Assembly (NCBI RefSeq): GCF_003820355.1 | Contig: NZ_RPOK01000003.1 | Span: 576,136-640,135 of the forward strand | DNA: 64,000 nucleotides | Direction: 5' to 3' | Source of the DNA: Paralteromonas sediminis | Lineage (GTDB): Bacteria > Pseudomonadota > Gammaproteobacteria > Enterobacterales > Alteromonadaceae | Shown here: positions 21,079 through 33,327 of the stretch, one piece after another | How the letters are laid out: each line of letters begins with the position of its first letter | How positions within the stretch are numbered: the first letter of the stretch is position 1 | The notes under the pieces: generated by a model | Databases searched by the model: none | What the model was told of the DNA's origin: nothing | Seen by the model: only the letters and a program-made list of their open reading frames with translations | Made by a program: the position numbers and the translations under genes

Positions 21079-21732
21079 CTATCGCTTATCTTTTGCCTTT
21101 GAGTATTTTTCTACCAGCTTTTTAGCATTGTCATCGGCATCGACACTCGTTGTTGTGTTAACTATCTGGGTGCCTACGCGATTTACAGGTATCATACCTG
21201 AAGCAGTTCGATTTCGCTTTATTTGTTGTGCGAGTCGTTGTGTCCATTGATATTCAGTCAGTCTAATATCAGGTCTGCCGCGCCAATATGCCACAAATTC
21301 ACCGATTTCTTCTGCTTTGGTAGTAGTGTCAATGACACCTATCATGCAAAGCAATTCTGTGAGTAATTCAGTATTTGGTTGCCAGTCAAACGTAATGGGA
21401 CTGGCATTTTCATAAAGTCGGTCTTGGGTATTTGAGTGATTGACTACCATGGGCAGGTTAATGCTCTGACCATTTAGTGATGTTTCGATATCTTGCTGTG
21501 TGTTTAAAGTAACCAAACCGACCTGTGCGAGTTCTTTGACTAAACGATTTATTTGTCTGCCCCGATCAAGGTGTTTTTGTTTAGCGTTTATCGTTGCCAA
21601 TATGGCTTTGTATTCCAATGGGCGGGACTCGCCTGTTTTTAGGTCTACATAAGGCCGCAAGCACAAACAATACAACACTCTTGCCTCGTTGCTTATAGGG
21701 CCTTGTAAAGCGCTGAGTTCCTCTGCGTGCAT
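21079..21732 (-). CDS. DnaT-like primosomal protein
   Basis: This is a 217-residue protein. The C-terminal part (about residues 110-170) resembles the DnaT ssDNA-binding domain: ITFDWQPNTELLTELLCMIG, then EFVAYWRGRPDIRLTEYQW and LAQQIKRNR. The N-terminal part looks like a winged-helix replication-initiator fold (ISNEARVLYCLCLRPYVD). DnaT hands the primosome from PriA/PriB to DnaB-DnaC. It sits between mioC (5 bases) and the dnaC-like gene (8 bases), so the three are probably one transcript running toward oriC. Sequence identity to enteric DnaT looks low, hence no symbol. Confidence 0.7.
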   Translation of the reverse strand: MHAEELSALQGPISNEARVLYCLCLRPYVDLKTGESRPLEYKAILATINAKQKHLDRGRQINRLVKELAQVGLVTLNTQQDIETSLNGQSINLPMVVNHSNTQDRLYENASPITFDWQPNTELLTELLCMIGVIDTTTKAEEIGEFVAYWRGRPDIRLTEYQWTQRLAQQIKRNRTASGMIPVNRVGTQIVNTTTSVDADDNAKKLVEKYSKAKDKR

Positions 21733-21737
21733 GGGAT

Positions 21738-22166
21738 TTAAAATTTGTCCTTAAGCCATTCAACAGCAACATCTTCAGGAATAGGGTGTTGAAGTACATC
21801 TATATGTAACGGGGGATGAGTAATATTTGCCCCAGACGCTTTGAGTTTATCCTCGAGTGCGATTGCACCGAAGCAGTATGTGTCATAACTCGTATCGCCT
21901 AAGCCTATGATAGTTGCATTCAAACCACTCAGATCTTCGCTTTCCAGTCTTTTTGCAAAAGATTGGATATTGTCTGGGAGGTCGCCGGCACCGTGCGTTG
22001 AAGAGCACACTAACCAATGTGAATCCTGAGAAATATCGTCAAAGTCTGGCTCGAGATAAAGCGCGCTGTTATAGCCTTTTTCATCAAGAACTTCCTTAAG
22101 TGCTTCTGCAACATATTCAGTGGCACCAAGAACACTTCCCACAATGATAGATATTTGTTTTGACAC
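21738..22166 (-). CDS. mioC: Flavodoxin-like protein MioC
   Basis: This is a 142-residue FMN-binding flavodoxin. The start is the GTG at 22166, one base after the mnmE stop, because homologues begin MSKQISIIVGSVLGATEY; a longer open frame to 22259 lies inside mnmE. The phosphate-binding loop is SVLGATEYVAEAL, and SSTHGAGDLPDN and GLGDTSYDTYCFGA are further FMN loops. In E. coli, mioC adjoins oriC and its transcription runs into the origin. Here it keeps that direction, but dnaT-, dnaC- and DUF4097-type genes lie in between. Confidence 0.92.
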   Translation of the reverse strand: MSKQISIIVGSVLGATEYVAEALKEVLDEKGYNSALYLEPDFDDISQDSHWLVCSSTHGAGDLPDNIQSFAKRLESEDLSGLNATIIGLGDTSYDTYCFGAIALEDKLKASGANITHPPLHIDVLQHPIPEDVAVEWLKDKF

Positions 22167-22167
22167 G

Positions 22168-23544
22168 TTATTTCCCAATACAAAAAGAAGAGAATATTTT
22201 TCCGAGCAAATCGTCCGAGGTAAATTCACCGGTAATTTCACATAGCGCCTGATGGGCAAGTCTGAGTTCTTCCGCTAACAGTTCCCCAGCCATTGCATCA
22301 TGTAATTGGTCATAGCCCGTTTGCAAATGTGTGCTTGCTTGCTTTAGAGCGTCTAAATGGCGTCTTCTGGCTATGAATTGGCCTTCCGTTGCTGCAGACA
22401 GGCCAAGTACTCGGGTTAAGTGTTCCCGAAGGCAATCTACACCTTGCTGCGTAAGAGAAGATAGCCTGACAATAGGGTAGGCACCATGAGCTGTAGAAAC
22501 CGTGGTTTCGCCGGCAGTCTCGCCACTTTTATCTATTTTATTTCTTATGACTGATACCGGCATGGCTTCGGGTAAAGATTGCATAAACTCTGGCCAGATA
22601 TCAAAAGGGTCATCAACATCAGTAGTGCTGGCATCAACGACAAAAAGTAAGTGATCAGCTTGTTTTATGGCATCCCAGGCACGTTGAATACCAATTTGTT
22701 CGACTTTATCTTCACTGTCGCGTAATCCTGCTGTATCAATAATGTGTAGGGGCACGCCATTAATGCTAATGTGCTCTTTTAGCACATCACGAGTTGTACC
22801 TGCTATATCAGTTACTATGGCGCTTTCTTTACCTGCAAGTTGGTTGAGCAATGATGATTTTCCCGCATTCGGCTTACCCGCTATAACAACCTGCAATCCT
22901 TCTCTAAGCAGCGTTCCTTGTTGTGCAGAGTTGGTAAGCGTGTGCAATGTCGCGCGGATATTATCAAGGTCTTTAGCAACCTTACCATCGCTCAGAAAAT
23001 CGATTTCTTCCTCAGGAAAATCGATAGCTGCTTCAACGTACATACGCAAATGTACAATGAGGTCAGAAAGGCTATTTACTTGCTGAGAAAAGGCTCCTTG
23101 AAGTGACTGCAATGCACTTTTGGCTGCTTGTCGGGAATTGGCATCGATAAGATCTGCAATAGCTTCAGCTTGCGTTAAATCGAGTTTGTCGTTGAGAAAT
23201 GCCTGTTCACTAAACTCGCCTGGACGTGCAAGTCGAACACCAGTGAGTTGCAGAATGCATTCAAGAAGCATATCCATAATTACTGGGCCGCCATGTCCTT
23301 GGAGTTCAAGTACATCTTCACCGGTAAATGAATTTGGCCCTTTAAAAAAGAGCGCGATGCCTTCGTCAATAACATTGTTGTGTGCATCAACAAAAGGCAA
23401 ATAGTATGCTTGGCGAGGTGTGAGAGTTTGTCCGGTTACAACAGAGCAGACATTTGCAGCCAGCGGACCTGACACGCGGATAATACCAACACCCCCGCGT
23501 CCCGCAGGTGTTGCCTGTGCAACTATGGTGTCGGTGTTCTCCAC
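22168..23544 (-). CDS. mnmE: tRNA modification GTPase MnmE (TrmE)
   Basis: This is the 458-residue partner of MnmG in cmnm5U34 synthesis. The N-terminal formyl-THF binding domain begins [20 protein letters not shown]. The G domain has G1 [15 protein letters not shown] near residue 222, G2/G3 TDIAGTTRD and [16 protein letters not shown], and G4 NKID. The C-terminus is the invariant FCIGK, with the catalytic cysteine. It lies upstream of mioC on the same strand, one base apart. Confidence 0.98.
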   Translation of the reverse strand: MENTDTIVAQATPAGRGGVGIIRVSGPLAANVCSVVTGQTLTPRQAYYLPFVDAHNNVIDEGIALFFKGPNSFTGEDVLELQGHGGPVIMDMLLECILQLTGVRLARPGEFSEQAFLNDKLDLTQAEAIADLIDANSRQAAKSALQSLQGAFSQQVNSLSDLIVHLRMYVEAAIDFPEEEIDFLSDGKVAKDLDNIRATLHTLTNSAQQGTLLREGLQVVIAGKPNAGKSSLLNQLAGKESAIVTDIAGTTRDVLKEHISINGVPLHIIDTAGLRDSEDKVEQIGIQRAWDAIKQADHLLFVVDASTTDVDDPFDIWPEFMQSLPEAMPVSVIRNKIDKSGETAGETTVSTAHGAYPIVRLSSLTQQGVDCLREHLTRVLGLSAATEGQFIARRRHLDALKQASTHLQTGYDQLHDAMAGELLAEELRLAHQALCEITGEFTSDDLLGKIFSSFCIGK

Positions 23545-23555
23545 AATCCTACCTT

Positions 23556-24038
23556 CTAATCACGGAAGTTTGTGTATTGAAAGGGTTGTCCGAGGTCAGA
23601 TTGTTTTATCAGTGCAATGGTTTCCTGTAAATCGTCGCGTTTTTTCCCGGTTACCCTTACTTGGTCACCCTGAATAGACGCTTGAACCTTCAGTTTGGCA
23701 TCTTTGATTAGCTTGACGACCTTTTTGGCCATGTTTTGCTCAATACCTTGTTTGAATGCAATGGTTTGGCGATAGTTTTTTCCGCTAATATCCATTTTTT
23801 GCATATCCATAGCACCGGTATCTATATTTCGCTTCGAACAGGCGTTCCTGAACATTGATTCCATTTGTTGCAATTGGAATTCTGCTTGCGCAGCCATCAG
23901 GACACAGTTGTCTTTAAACGTAAAGCTGGCTTCAACACCACGAAAGTCAAAGCGTGTACTGAGCTCTCGCGTGGCGTTGTCGGTAGCATTGCGAACTTCT
24001 TCCATATTGATTTCTGAAACAATATCAAATGAAGGCAT
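23556..24038 (-). CDS. yajQ: YajQ family nucleotide-binding protein (UPF0234)
   Basis: This is a 160-residue protein of two ferredoxin-like domains. It begins [18 protein letters not shown] and has family-typical stretches [15 protein letters not shown] and [19 protein letters not shown]. YajQ-like proteins bind nucleotides; one relative in Xanthomonas is a cyclic-di-GMP effector, but the role here is unknown. It lies between yidC and mnmE, which are usually adjacent, so it appears to have been inserted into a conserved core block (11-base gap to mnmE, 21 to yidC). Confidence 0.93.
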   Translation of the reverse strand: MPSFDIVSEINMEEVRNATDNATRELSTRFDFRGVEASFTFKDNCVLMAAQAEFQLQQMESMFRNACSKRNIDTGAMDMQKMDISGKNYRQTIAFKQGIEQNMAKKVVKLIKDAKLKVQASIQGDQVRVTGKKRDDLQETIALIKQSDLGQPFQYTNFRD

Positions 24039-24059
24039 AGTGTTTATTCTCCTCGGCTA

Positions 24060-25736
24060 TTAGCGGGTTTTCATGCCGCGTTTTTCCATTGAGGCGTAAA
24101 TTATTTTCGCCTGCACAAGCGTGATAACGTTACTCACTAGCCAGTATAGAACGAGTCCGGCAGGGAAGAAGAAGAAGAACACGCTCATCATCACAGGCAT
24201 CCACTGCATGATTTTCTGTTGCATGGGGTCTGTCATTGTCATGGGCTGTAGCTTTTGAAGCGCCCACATACTTGCACCTGTCAGTATAGGCAAGACAAAA
24301 TAGGGATCTTTAACCGATAGATCGGTGATCCAAAGAACAAAGTCAGCGTGTCTTAGTTCCACACTCTCCAGTAATACCCAGTACAACGCTAAAAAGATAG
24401 GCATCTGTAAAAGTAACGGGAAGCAACCACCCATGGGGTTAACTTTTTCCTTCTTGTACATTTCCATCATGGCCTGGGACATTTTTTGTCTGTCATCACC
24501 ATAGCGGTCCTTAAGCTGCTGCATTTTTGGGGCTAGGTTGCGCAGCTTGGCCATAGACTCGTATTGCTTTTTGGTTAGGGGGTACATAACACCCTTAACG
24601 ATAATCGTGATGAGGATAATAGCGACACCCCAGTTACCCACCAAACCATAAATGAACTTAAGCAAGTCGAATAAAGGCTGAGAAATCCACCACAAAATGC
24701 CGTAGTCGACAGTGAGGTCTAGCCCACGTGCTAGTTCAGCTAGATGCGCTTGGTCTTTGGGGCCCAAATAAAGCGTCGATGTAACAGTAGATTCTTCACC
24801 GGTAGCAACAGTAAAAGGTGCGCCAGTATAACCAATAAGTGCATCACCTGAATTCAATAGACGACTGTAAAGGGTATTGGTTTCTTGTTGTGGCGGTACC
24901 CAGGCAGATACAAAGTAGTGTTCTAGCATCGCAACCCAACCACCTGTTGTAGCTTCCCTTAGGTCATCATCTTCAATATCACTGAAGCTATACTTTTCGT
25001 ATCGTGACTCCTGAGTAGAATACGCAGCACCACGGTAGGTAGGCATAAACATATTCGATTCAGGTACCTGTGTTGTTTGTTTTAGCTGTGCGTATTGTTG
25101 CAGCTGTGCAGGTGCGCCAGTATTGTTGGTTATCGTATAAGAAACAACAACATCATGGCTTTTTCTGTTAATTTCAAATTGTTTGGTAACGGTTAAACCA
25201 TTGCTTTGCCAAATCAGTGGAATAACCAAGCTCTGGTCGTTATCGCCTAGAATGTACTCTGTCGCAGTAGCAACATACTGAGGACGGCCATTGGGATTAG
25301 CATCTGGACCATTAGGCCCAACTAAGCCACTTTGCGCTACGTAAAGCCCTGTAGTTGGTCTCAGTAGACTGTATGGTTCGTCTTCGTTTTGTTTTATGGG
25401 GAAGTCTATCAGGTCAGCTTTAATAACATCGCCACCAATCAAGTCAATTTCAAGAGACAGAGTATCGGTAAGTACAGAAATGAATCGTGCAGCGCCATCT
25501 GCTTCCTGGACAACAGGCAAAACAGCATCGCTGTCTGGTACAAAACCATCATTCGCAGCAGATGTTGTTGAAGGTACACCCTCTGAAGGAACTGACGCTA
25601 CGCTGCTAGTGGCGTCAGGGGCGGTTTGTTCAACAGGCTGAACAGGCTGTGGGCCATAATCTTTTTGCCATTGTTGCCATAAAAGGAAACTGACTAAAGC
25701 AAGGCCAATAACAAGAAAACTACGCTGCGATTCCAT
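24060..25736 (-). CDS. yidC: Membrane protein insertase YidC
   Basis: This 558-residue inner-membrane insertase works alone or with SecYEG. It has an N-terminal membrane anchor (residues 5-22), then the Gram-negative periplasmic beta-domain (about 60-340). The conserved five-helix core follows, starting near GLVGNWGVAIILITIIVKG (about residue 357), with KMQQLKDRYGDDRQKMSQAMMEMY as the cytoplasmic hairpin. PMGGCFPLLLQMPIFLALYW is the signature helix. Length is normal (E. coli 548). It is part of rpmH-rnpA-yidD-yidC. Confidence 0.98.
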   Translation of the reverse strand: MESQRSFLVIGLALVSFLLWQQWQKDYGPQPVQPVEQTAPDATSSVASVPSEGVPSTTSAANDGFVPDSDAVLPVVQEADGAARFISVLTDTLSLEIDLIGGDVIKADLIDFPIKQNEDEPYSLLRPTTGLYVAQSGLVGPNGPDANPNGRPQYVATATEYILGDNDQSLVIPLIWQSNGLTVTKQFEINRKSHDVVVSYTITNNTGAPAQLQQYAQLKQTTQVPESNMFMPTYRGAAYSTQESRYEKYSFSDIEDDDLREATTGGWVAMLEHYFVSAWVPPQQETNTLYSRLLNSGDALIGYTGAPFTVATGEESTVTSTLYLGPKDQAHLAELARGLDLTVDYGILWWISQPLFDLLKFIYGLVGNWGVAIILITIIVKGVMYPLTKKQYESMAKLRNLAPKMQQLKDRYGDDRQKMSQAMMEMYKKEKVNPMGGCFPLLLQMPIFLALYWVLLESVELRHADFVLWITDLSVKDPYFVLPILTGASMWALQKLQPMTMTDPMQQKIMQWMPVMMSVFFFFFPAGLVLYWLVSNVITLVQAKIIYASMEKRGMKTR

Positions 25737-25746
25737 AAATTATCAC

Positions 25747-26037
25747 TTAATTGTTGGTGTTTTGTTTTGGTTTCTCAGGCACCGGATCTACGCCGCCTGT
25801 ATGCAAAGGGTGGCATTTTAATATGCGTTTGATAGATAACCAACCGCCTTTTCGCATTCCATGCGTTTTTAATGCCTCTAATGTATAAAAAGAGCATGTG
25901 GGATGAAAACGACAACGCGGGCCTAACAAAGGAGAAAGACCATACTGGTAACTTTTGATGAGGCAAACTGATAAAAAGATAAGCATTTTGCTTATTATTG
26001 ATCGTTTTGCCTGCAACGTTTGTCTAGTCTTTGCCAT
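25747..26037 (-). CDS. yidD: Membrane protein insertion efficiency factor YidD
   Basis: This is a 96-residue membrane-associated protein. The invariant core is [18 protein letters not shown] with the cysteine pair near residues 42-48, followed by [18 protein letters not shown] and [12 protein letters not shown]. It has a short hydrophobic N-terminal helix. The gene overlaps the end of rnpA by 43 bases and lies 10 bases before yidC, as in most gammaproteobacteria. Confidence 0.96.
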   Translation of the reverse strand: MAKTRQTLQAKRSIISKMLIFLSVCLIKSYQYGLSPLLGPRCRFHPTCSFYTLEALKTHGMRKGGWLSIKRILKCHPLHTGGVDPVPEKPKQNTNN

Positions 26038-26375
26038 GACTTCCTGAGTAATCGATTGAGATCATCATTGGTAAGGCTATCACAACCAGACTTTCCAATT
26101 ACAATAATGTCTATGTTTGGGAGTGTACTGGCCTGATGCCGAAACGTTTCTCTAATGAGGCGCTTAATGCGATTACGTTGGACAGCTTTTTTCACTCGCT
26201 TCTTAGCTATAGTGATGCCTAATCTTGGATATTCAAGACTATTATATCTGGCTAACAATGTTAACTGAGGAGATGATACCGGAATGGCATTGTCGAATAC
26301 GAAGGCAAAGTGGGAGGGAGTTAACAGCCTTAACTCCCTTGGAAACTGATATACCCCACTGAGGGTTGTTGTCAT
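25995..26375 (-). CDS. rnpA: Ribonuclease P protein component
   Basis: This 126-residue basic protein binds RNase P RNA for tRNA 5-prime processing. The RNR motif is present as [18 protein letters not shown] near residues 61-78, after [10 protein letters not shown]. The start codon shares its last base with the rpmH stop (TAATG), indicating translational coupling. The C-terminus overlaps yidD. Confidence 0.97.
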   Translation of the reverse strand: MTTTLSGVYQFPRELRLLTPSHFAFVFDNAIPVSSPQLTLLARYNSLEYPRLGITIAKKRVKKAVQRNRIKRLIRETFRHQASTLPNIDIIVIGKSGCDSLTNDDLNRLLRKSWQRLDKRCRQNDQ

Positions 26376-26509
26376 TAAGCTGACAAACGAGCACGTCCTT
26401 TAGCACGGCGAGCGGCAAGTACTTTACGACCGTTTTTTGTCGCCATACGAGCGCGGAAACCGTGAGAACGCTTGCGTTTCAAGTTGCTTGGTTGAAATGT
26501 TCTTTTCAT
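26375..26509 (-). CDS. rpmH: 50S ribosomal protein L34
   Basis: A 44-residue, very basic protein read directly from the sequence: it starts [20 protein letters not shown] and ends AKGRARLSA, the canonical L34. It is the first gene of the rpmH-rnpA-yidD-yidC group with a strong promoter upstream. Confidence 0.99.
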   Translation of the reverse strand: MKRTFQPSNLKRKRSHGFRARMATKNGRKVLAARRAKGRARLSA

Positions 26510-26593
26510 TTCTTAAATCTCACATGTTAAAGGTTTGTATTTCGCTCTCTTAAAAACAACTCAAAAATGGGCTGCTGTTTAAAAGGACGCTGA

Positions 26594-26622
26594 ATTCTAT
26601 AGATGTCTTTTGTCTGTGTCAA
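26594..26622 (-). promoter_or_regulatory. rpmH operon promoter
   Basis: On the minus strand a perfect -35 TTGACA (26617-26622), a 17-base spacer and TAGAAT (26594-26599), followed by the start region TCAGCGTCC. The same -10 and a GC-containing discriminator occur in the rRNA promoters at the right edge, so growth-rate control is plausible. Confidence 0.8.
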
Positions 26623-27063
26623 TTTAATCTTGCTGAGTTTGATCATTATTTAATTTGCGATCGATGTGAATAAAAAATACAGAAAAAGAATAGTTATCCA
26701 CAGATTAACATAATTCATGCCAACAGTTGTACTTATTTAACCAATATTTTTGCTAATCATAAATGTTTAAAGAGATCAATATTTTAATGAAAATAAGGTC
26801 TAAAAATATAATTAATGCTATATAAAACAAATATATATATCAAAAACTTTGGATAATGGAAGATCGAGGTTTACAAAGTTTTACACAAGATTCATAATTT
26901 CCACAGGCTAAGGAACTATTTGTTCTATTTTCGTCAAAATTGCCTCAAAAAGTATAAAAATAATCAATGTATCATTGAGATCTGCCCGATCCGTCAGTCT
27001 AAGTGATCTCTTTAGTTAAGCGGCCATTTTCGCAGTATAGTGGTTGTAAAGGAGCTGTTTTTA
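26623..27063 (+). promoter_or_regulatory. dnaA upstream region with DnaA boxes
   Basis: This AT-rich gene-free region lies between the divergent rpmH and dnaA. It contains a perfect DnaA box TTATCCACA at 26694-26702, a one-mismatch box TTTTACACA at 26879-26887, and seven GATC sites (26641, 26659, 26774, 26862, 26979, 26988, 27005). This fits DnaA autoregulation and Dam/SeqA influence. I could not assign a single convincing dnaA -10/-35 pair. GATC density is lower than at 19025-19349, so I regard this as promoter rather than oriC. Confidence 0.65.
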
Positions 27064-28500
27064 ATGTCAATGTGGGATCAATGTCTAGATCTGTTAAAAC
27101 AAGATCTGCCCGCTCAGCAATATAATATGTGGATAAGACCATTGAAGGCGCAAATGGGGGATGGAATTATTACCCTTTTGGCACCTAATCGTTTCGTTCT
27201 GGATTGGGTTCATGACAAATACCGTGATTTAATAGCGCAAACGATAGCGGGCGTTAGCCATGGCAATGATGCGCCGATGCTAAAGCTAGATGTCGTCACA
27301 GCAACACCACCTTCATTTCAGACCCAAAAACGCGAACAAACGCCACATTCTGGTACGTATAATTATTCGGAAACAAATCATACGTCAGCGGGGAGAACAC
27401 AACCGGAATCTGGTGGACATTCTGGTCCGTCATCTATTGGTCAGGGTTCAGTCGTTCCTATCCCAGAGGGCGTTAAACACAAAAGCAATATTAATACTAA
27501 TTATAAGTTTAATAACTTTGTAGAAGGTAAATCGAACCAGTTAGCACGTGCTGCTGCAACGCAGGTTGCTGACAATCCTGGTGGCTCATACAACCCATTG
27601 TTTTTATACGGTGGAACGGGGCTAGGTAAGACCCACTTATTGCATGCTGTGGGCAACGGAATATTGGAAAAGAAAAAAGACGCAAGAATTGTTTACATGC
27701 ATTCTGAGCGTTTTGTTCAGGATATGGTAAAGGCATTGCAGAACAATGCCATTGAAGACTTTAAGCGTTTTTATCGCTCCGTAGATGCATTGTTGATTGA
27801 TGACATACAATTTTTCGCCAATAAGGAACGTTCTCAAGAAGAATTTTTTCATACGTTCAATGCGTTGTTAGAAGGGAATCAACAAATAATTCTGACTTCA
27901 GATCGTTATCCTAAGGAAATTGAAGGCGTAGAAGACAGGCTTAAATCTCGCTTCGGTTGGGGTTTAACCATAGCTATTGAGCCTCCTGAGTTAGAAACCC
28001 GGGTTGCGATACTTATGCGTAAGGCAACTGAGAACCGTATTCATCTGCCCAATGAGGTAGCCTTTTTTATTGCAAAAAGACTCCGCTCAAATGTGAGAGA
28101 GCTGGAAGGTGCACTGAATCGTGTAATCGCCAATGCTAACTTTACAGGACAGCCCATTACGATTGAATTTGTTCGAGACGCCCTAAGAGATTTGCTAGCA
28201 TTACAAGAGAAGTTGGTAACCGTAGATAATATCCAGAAGACTGTCGCTGATTATTACAAAATCAAAGTGTCAGATATTTTATCTAAAAGGCGTAGTAGAA
28301 TCGTCGCTAGGCCTAGGCAAATGGCGATGGCACTGGCGAAGGAGTTAACCAATCACAGCTTGCCTGATTTAGGGAACCAATTTGGTGGCCGGGACCATAC
28401 TACAGTTTTGCACGCTTGCAGAAAAATAGAGCAGCTAAGAGAAGAGAGTCATGATATAAAAGAAGACTACAAGAACCTTATTAGGACGTTGTCTTCATAA
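27064..28500 (+). CDS. dnaA: Chromosomal replication initiator DnaA
   Basis: This is a 478-residue initiator. The start at ATG 27064 ([20 protein letters not shown]) has AAGGAG at 27048-27053 and matches homologues; the frame also allows a GTG at 27040. Domain I is about residues 1-85, a Gly/Ser-rich linker domain II about 90-145, and the AAA+ domain has Walker [12 protein letters not shown] and Walker [12 protein letters not shown]. Domain IV has the DnaA-box binding signature [15 protein letters not shown] near the C-terminus. It is first of dnaA-dnaN-recF-gyrB. Confidence 0.99.
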   Translation: MSMWDQCLDLLKQDLPAQQYNMWIRPLKAQMGDGIITLLAPNRFVLDWVHDKYRDLIAQTIAGVSHGNDAPMLKLDVVTATPPSFQTQKREQTPHSGTYNYSETNHTSAGRTQPESGGHSGPSSIGQGSVVPIPEGVKHKSNINTNYKFNNFVEGKSNQLARAAATQVADNPGGSYNPLFLYGGTGLGKTHLLHAVGNGILEKKKDARIVYMHSERFVQDMVKALQNNAIEDFKRFYRSVDALLIDDIQFFANKERSQEEFFHTFNALLEGNQQIILTSDRYPKEIEGVEDRLKSRFGWGLTIAIEPPELETRVAILMRKATENRIHLPNEVAFFIAKRLRSNVRELEGALNRVIANANFTGQPITIEFVRDALRDLLALQEKLVTVDNIQKTVADYYKIKVSDILSKRRSRIVARPRQMAMALAKELTNHSLPDLGNQFGGRDHTTVLHACRKIEQLREESHDIKEDYKNLIRTLSS

Positions 28501-28558
28501 CACTGGAAGCAGCTGTATTTTTGCTCAACGAAAAATTGACTAACGAGAATCTAAACAA

Positions 28559-29662
28559 ATGAAATTTACCATTAGTCGCGAATCTTTCTTACAACCATTG
28601 CAACTTGTTTCGGGTGCGGTAGAAAGACGGCATACCTTGCCCATACTTTCAAACGTACTGATTAAAGTTAGTGAGGGTGCACTCTGGCTAACGGGTACAG
28701 ATTTAGAGGTTGAACTGATTTCCAGTATTAAGTTGGAAGGTGATTTTGTTGAAGGCGAAATTACTGTTCCTGCGAAAAAGTTATTGGATATTTGTAGAGG
28801 TCTTTCTGAAGGGTCAGAACTCAATTTTAGCGTAGATGGTACGAAAGCCGTGTTGAAAGCCGGTAGGGGGCGCTATGCGCTATCGACGCTTTCAGCATCA
28901 GACTACCCTAATCTAGAGGATTGGGAAGGTGAGACAGAATTTGAGATATCCTGTGCCGATTTTAAACATCTGATTGAAAGTACTAGCTTTTCAATGGCAC
29001 AGCAGGATGTACGCTATTATCTGAATGGTATGTCGCTAGAAACAGAGGACGGTATCATTAGGACTGTATCTACTGACGGTCACAGGCTTGCACTGTGTCG
29101 TCTCAGTTACGACACAAATGCCTTACCTGACAGACAGGTCATCATTCCAAGAAAAGGAGTGTTAGAGATAAGCAGGCTTATCGGAGATGACGATAAGTTG
29201 ATAAAGATCCAAATGGGTTCTAATCATATCCGTGTTTTCTCATCCGACTTTATTTTTACTAGTAAGTTGGTTGATGGGCGTTTCCCAGACTATCGCCGAG
29301 TATTACCCAAAGACGGTGATAAAACGGTGTTAGCGAGTAAAGACGTATTGAAAGAGGCCTTTTCGCGTGCTGCAATCCTTTCTAACGAAAAATTTCGTGG
29401 TGTAAGATTAAACCTATCCTCTGGTGAGCTAAAGATTACTGCGAACAATCCAGAGCAAGAAGAAGCCGAAGAAATCGTTGATGTAGATTATCAAGGCGAG
29501 GACTTAGAAATTGGGTTTAATGTTGCTTACTTGATTGACGTATTAAATGCACTCAAGTCAAATAGCGTTAAAATTAGTTTGTCAGACGCCAACGCCAGTG
29601 CTCTTATAGAAGACGCTGAGGATGGCGCTGCATTGTATGTCATCATGCCAATGCGTTTGTAG
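28559..29662 (+). CDS. dnaN: DNA polymerase III beta sliding clamp
   Basis: This is a 367-residue clamp, one residue longer than the E. coli protein (366). It begins MKFTISRESFLQPLQLVSGA and ends in the canonical YVIMPMRL. LPILSNVLIKV and TDGHRLALCRL mark domains 1 and 2. It follows dnaA by 58 bases and is followed by a hairpin before recF. Confidence 0.99.
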   Translation: MKFTISRESFLQPLQLVSGAVERRHTLPILSNVLIKVSEGALWLTGTDLEVELISSIKLEGDFVEGEITVPAKKLLDICRGLSEGSELNFSVDGTKAVLKAGRGRYALSTLSASDYPNLEDWEGETEFEISCADFKHLIESTSFSMAQQDVRYYLNGMSLETEDGIIRTVSTDGHRLALCRLSYDTNALPDRQVIIPRKGVLEISRLIGDDDKLIKIQMGSNHIRVFSSDFIFTSKLVDGRFPDYRRVLPKDGDKTVLASKDVLKEAFSRAAILSNEKFRGVRLNLSSGELKITANNPEQEEAEEIVDVDYQGEDLEIGFNVAYLIDVLNALKSNSVKISLSDANASALIEDAEDGAALYVIMPMRL

Positions 29663-29671
29663 ATAGAGTTG

Positions 29672-29709
29672 TTGGTCTACTCAGTAATAATGAGTAGGCC
29701 AAGTCTTTT
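29672..29709 (+). terminator. Hairpin between dnaN and recF (weak terminator or attenuator)
   Basis: A 12-bp stem with one wobble pair (29672-29683 with 29691-29702) and a 7-base loop, followed by GTCTTTT. The U tract is short, so partial termination is more likely than a full stop. It could lower recF expression relative to dnaN. Confidence 0.55.
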
Positions 29710-29725
29710 CTAAGTAAATTCTTCC

Positions 29726-33242
<3,517 letters not shown>

Positions 33243-33270
33243 CGTTAAGTATTAATCGTTATAAACTAAA

Positions 33271-33297
33271 AAGGCAGTCATCATGACTGCCTTTTTT
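33271..33297 (+). terminator. Rho-independent terminator after gyrB
   Basis: Perfect 10-bp stem AAGGCAGTCA (33271-33280) with TGACTGCCTT (33284-33293), TCA loop and six T bases to 33297. It ends the dnaA-dnaN-recF-gyrB unit. Confidence 0.93.
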
Positions 33298-33327
33298 ATA
33301 GCCGATATATAGAAGATTGAAGTAATA

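Noticed and set aside
26623..27063. rpmH-dnaA gap as main oriC
   Set aside because: It has DnaA boxes, but fewer GATC sites (7 versus 12) and fewer clustered boxes than 18990-19420, which also has the conserved mnmG context.
27509..27852. Antisense ORFs across dnaA
   Set aside because: They are shadows of the strong plus-strand dnaA frame with no family match.
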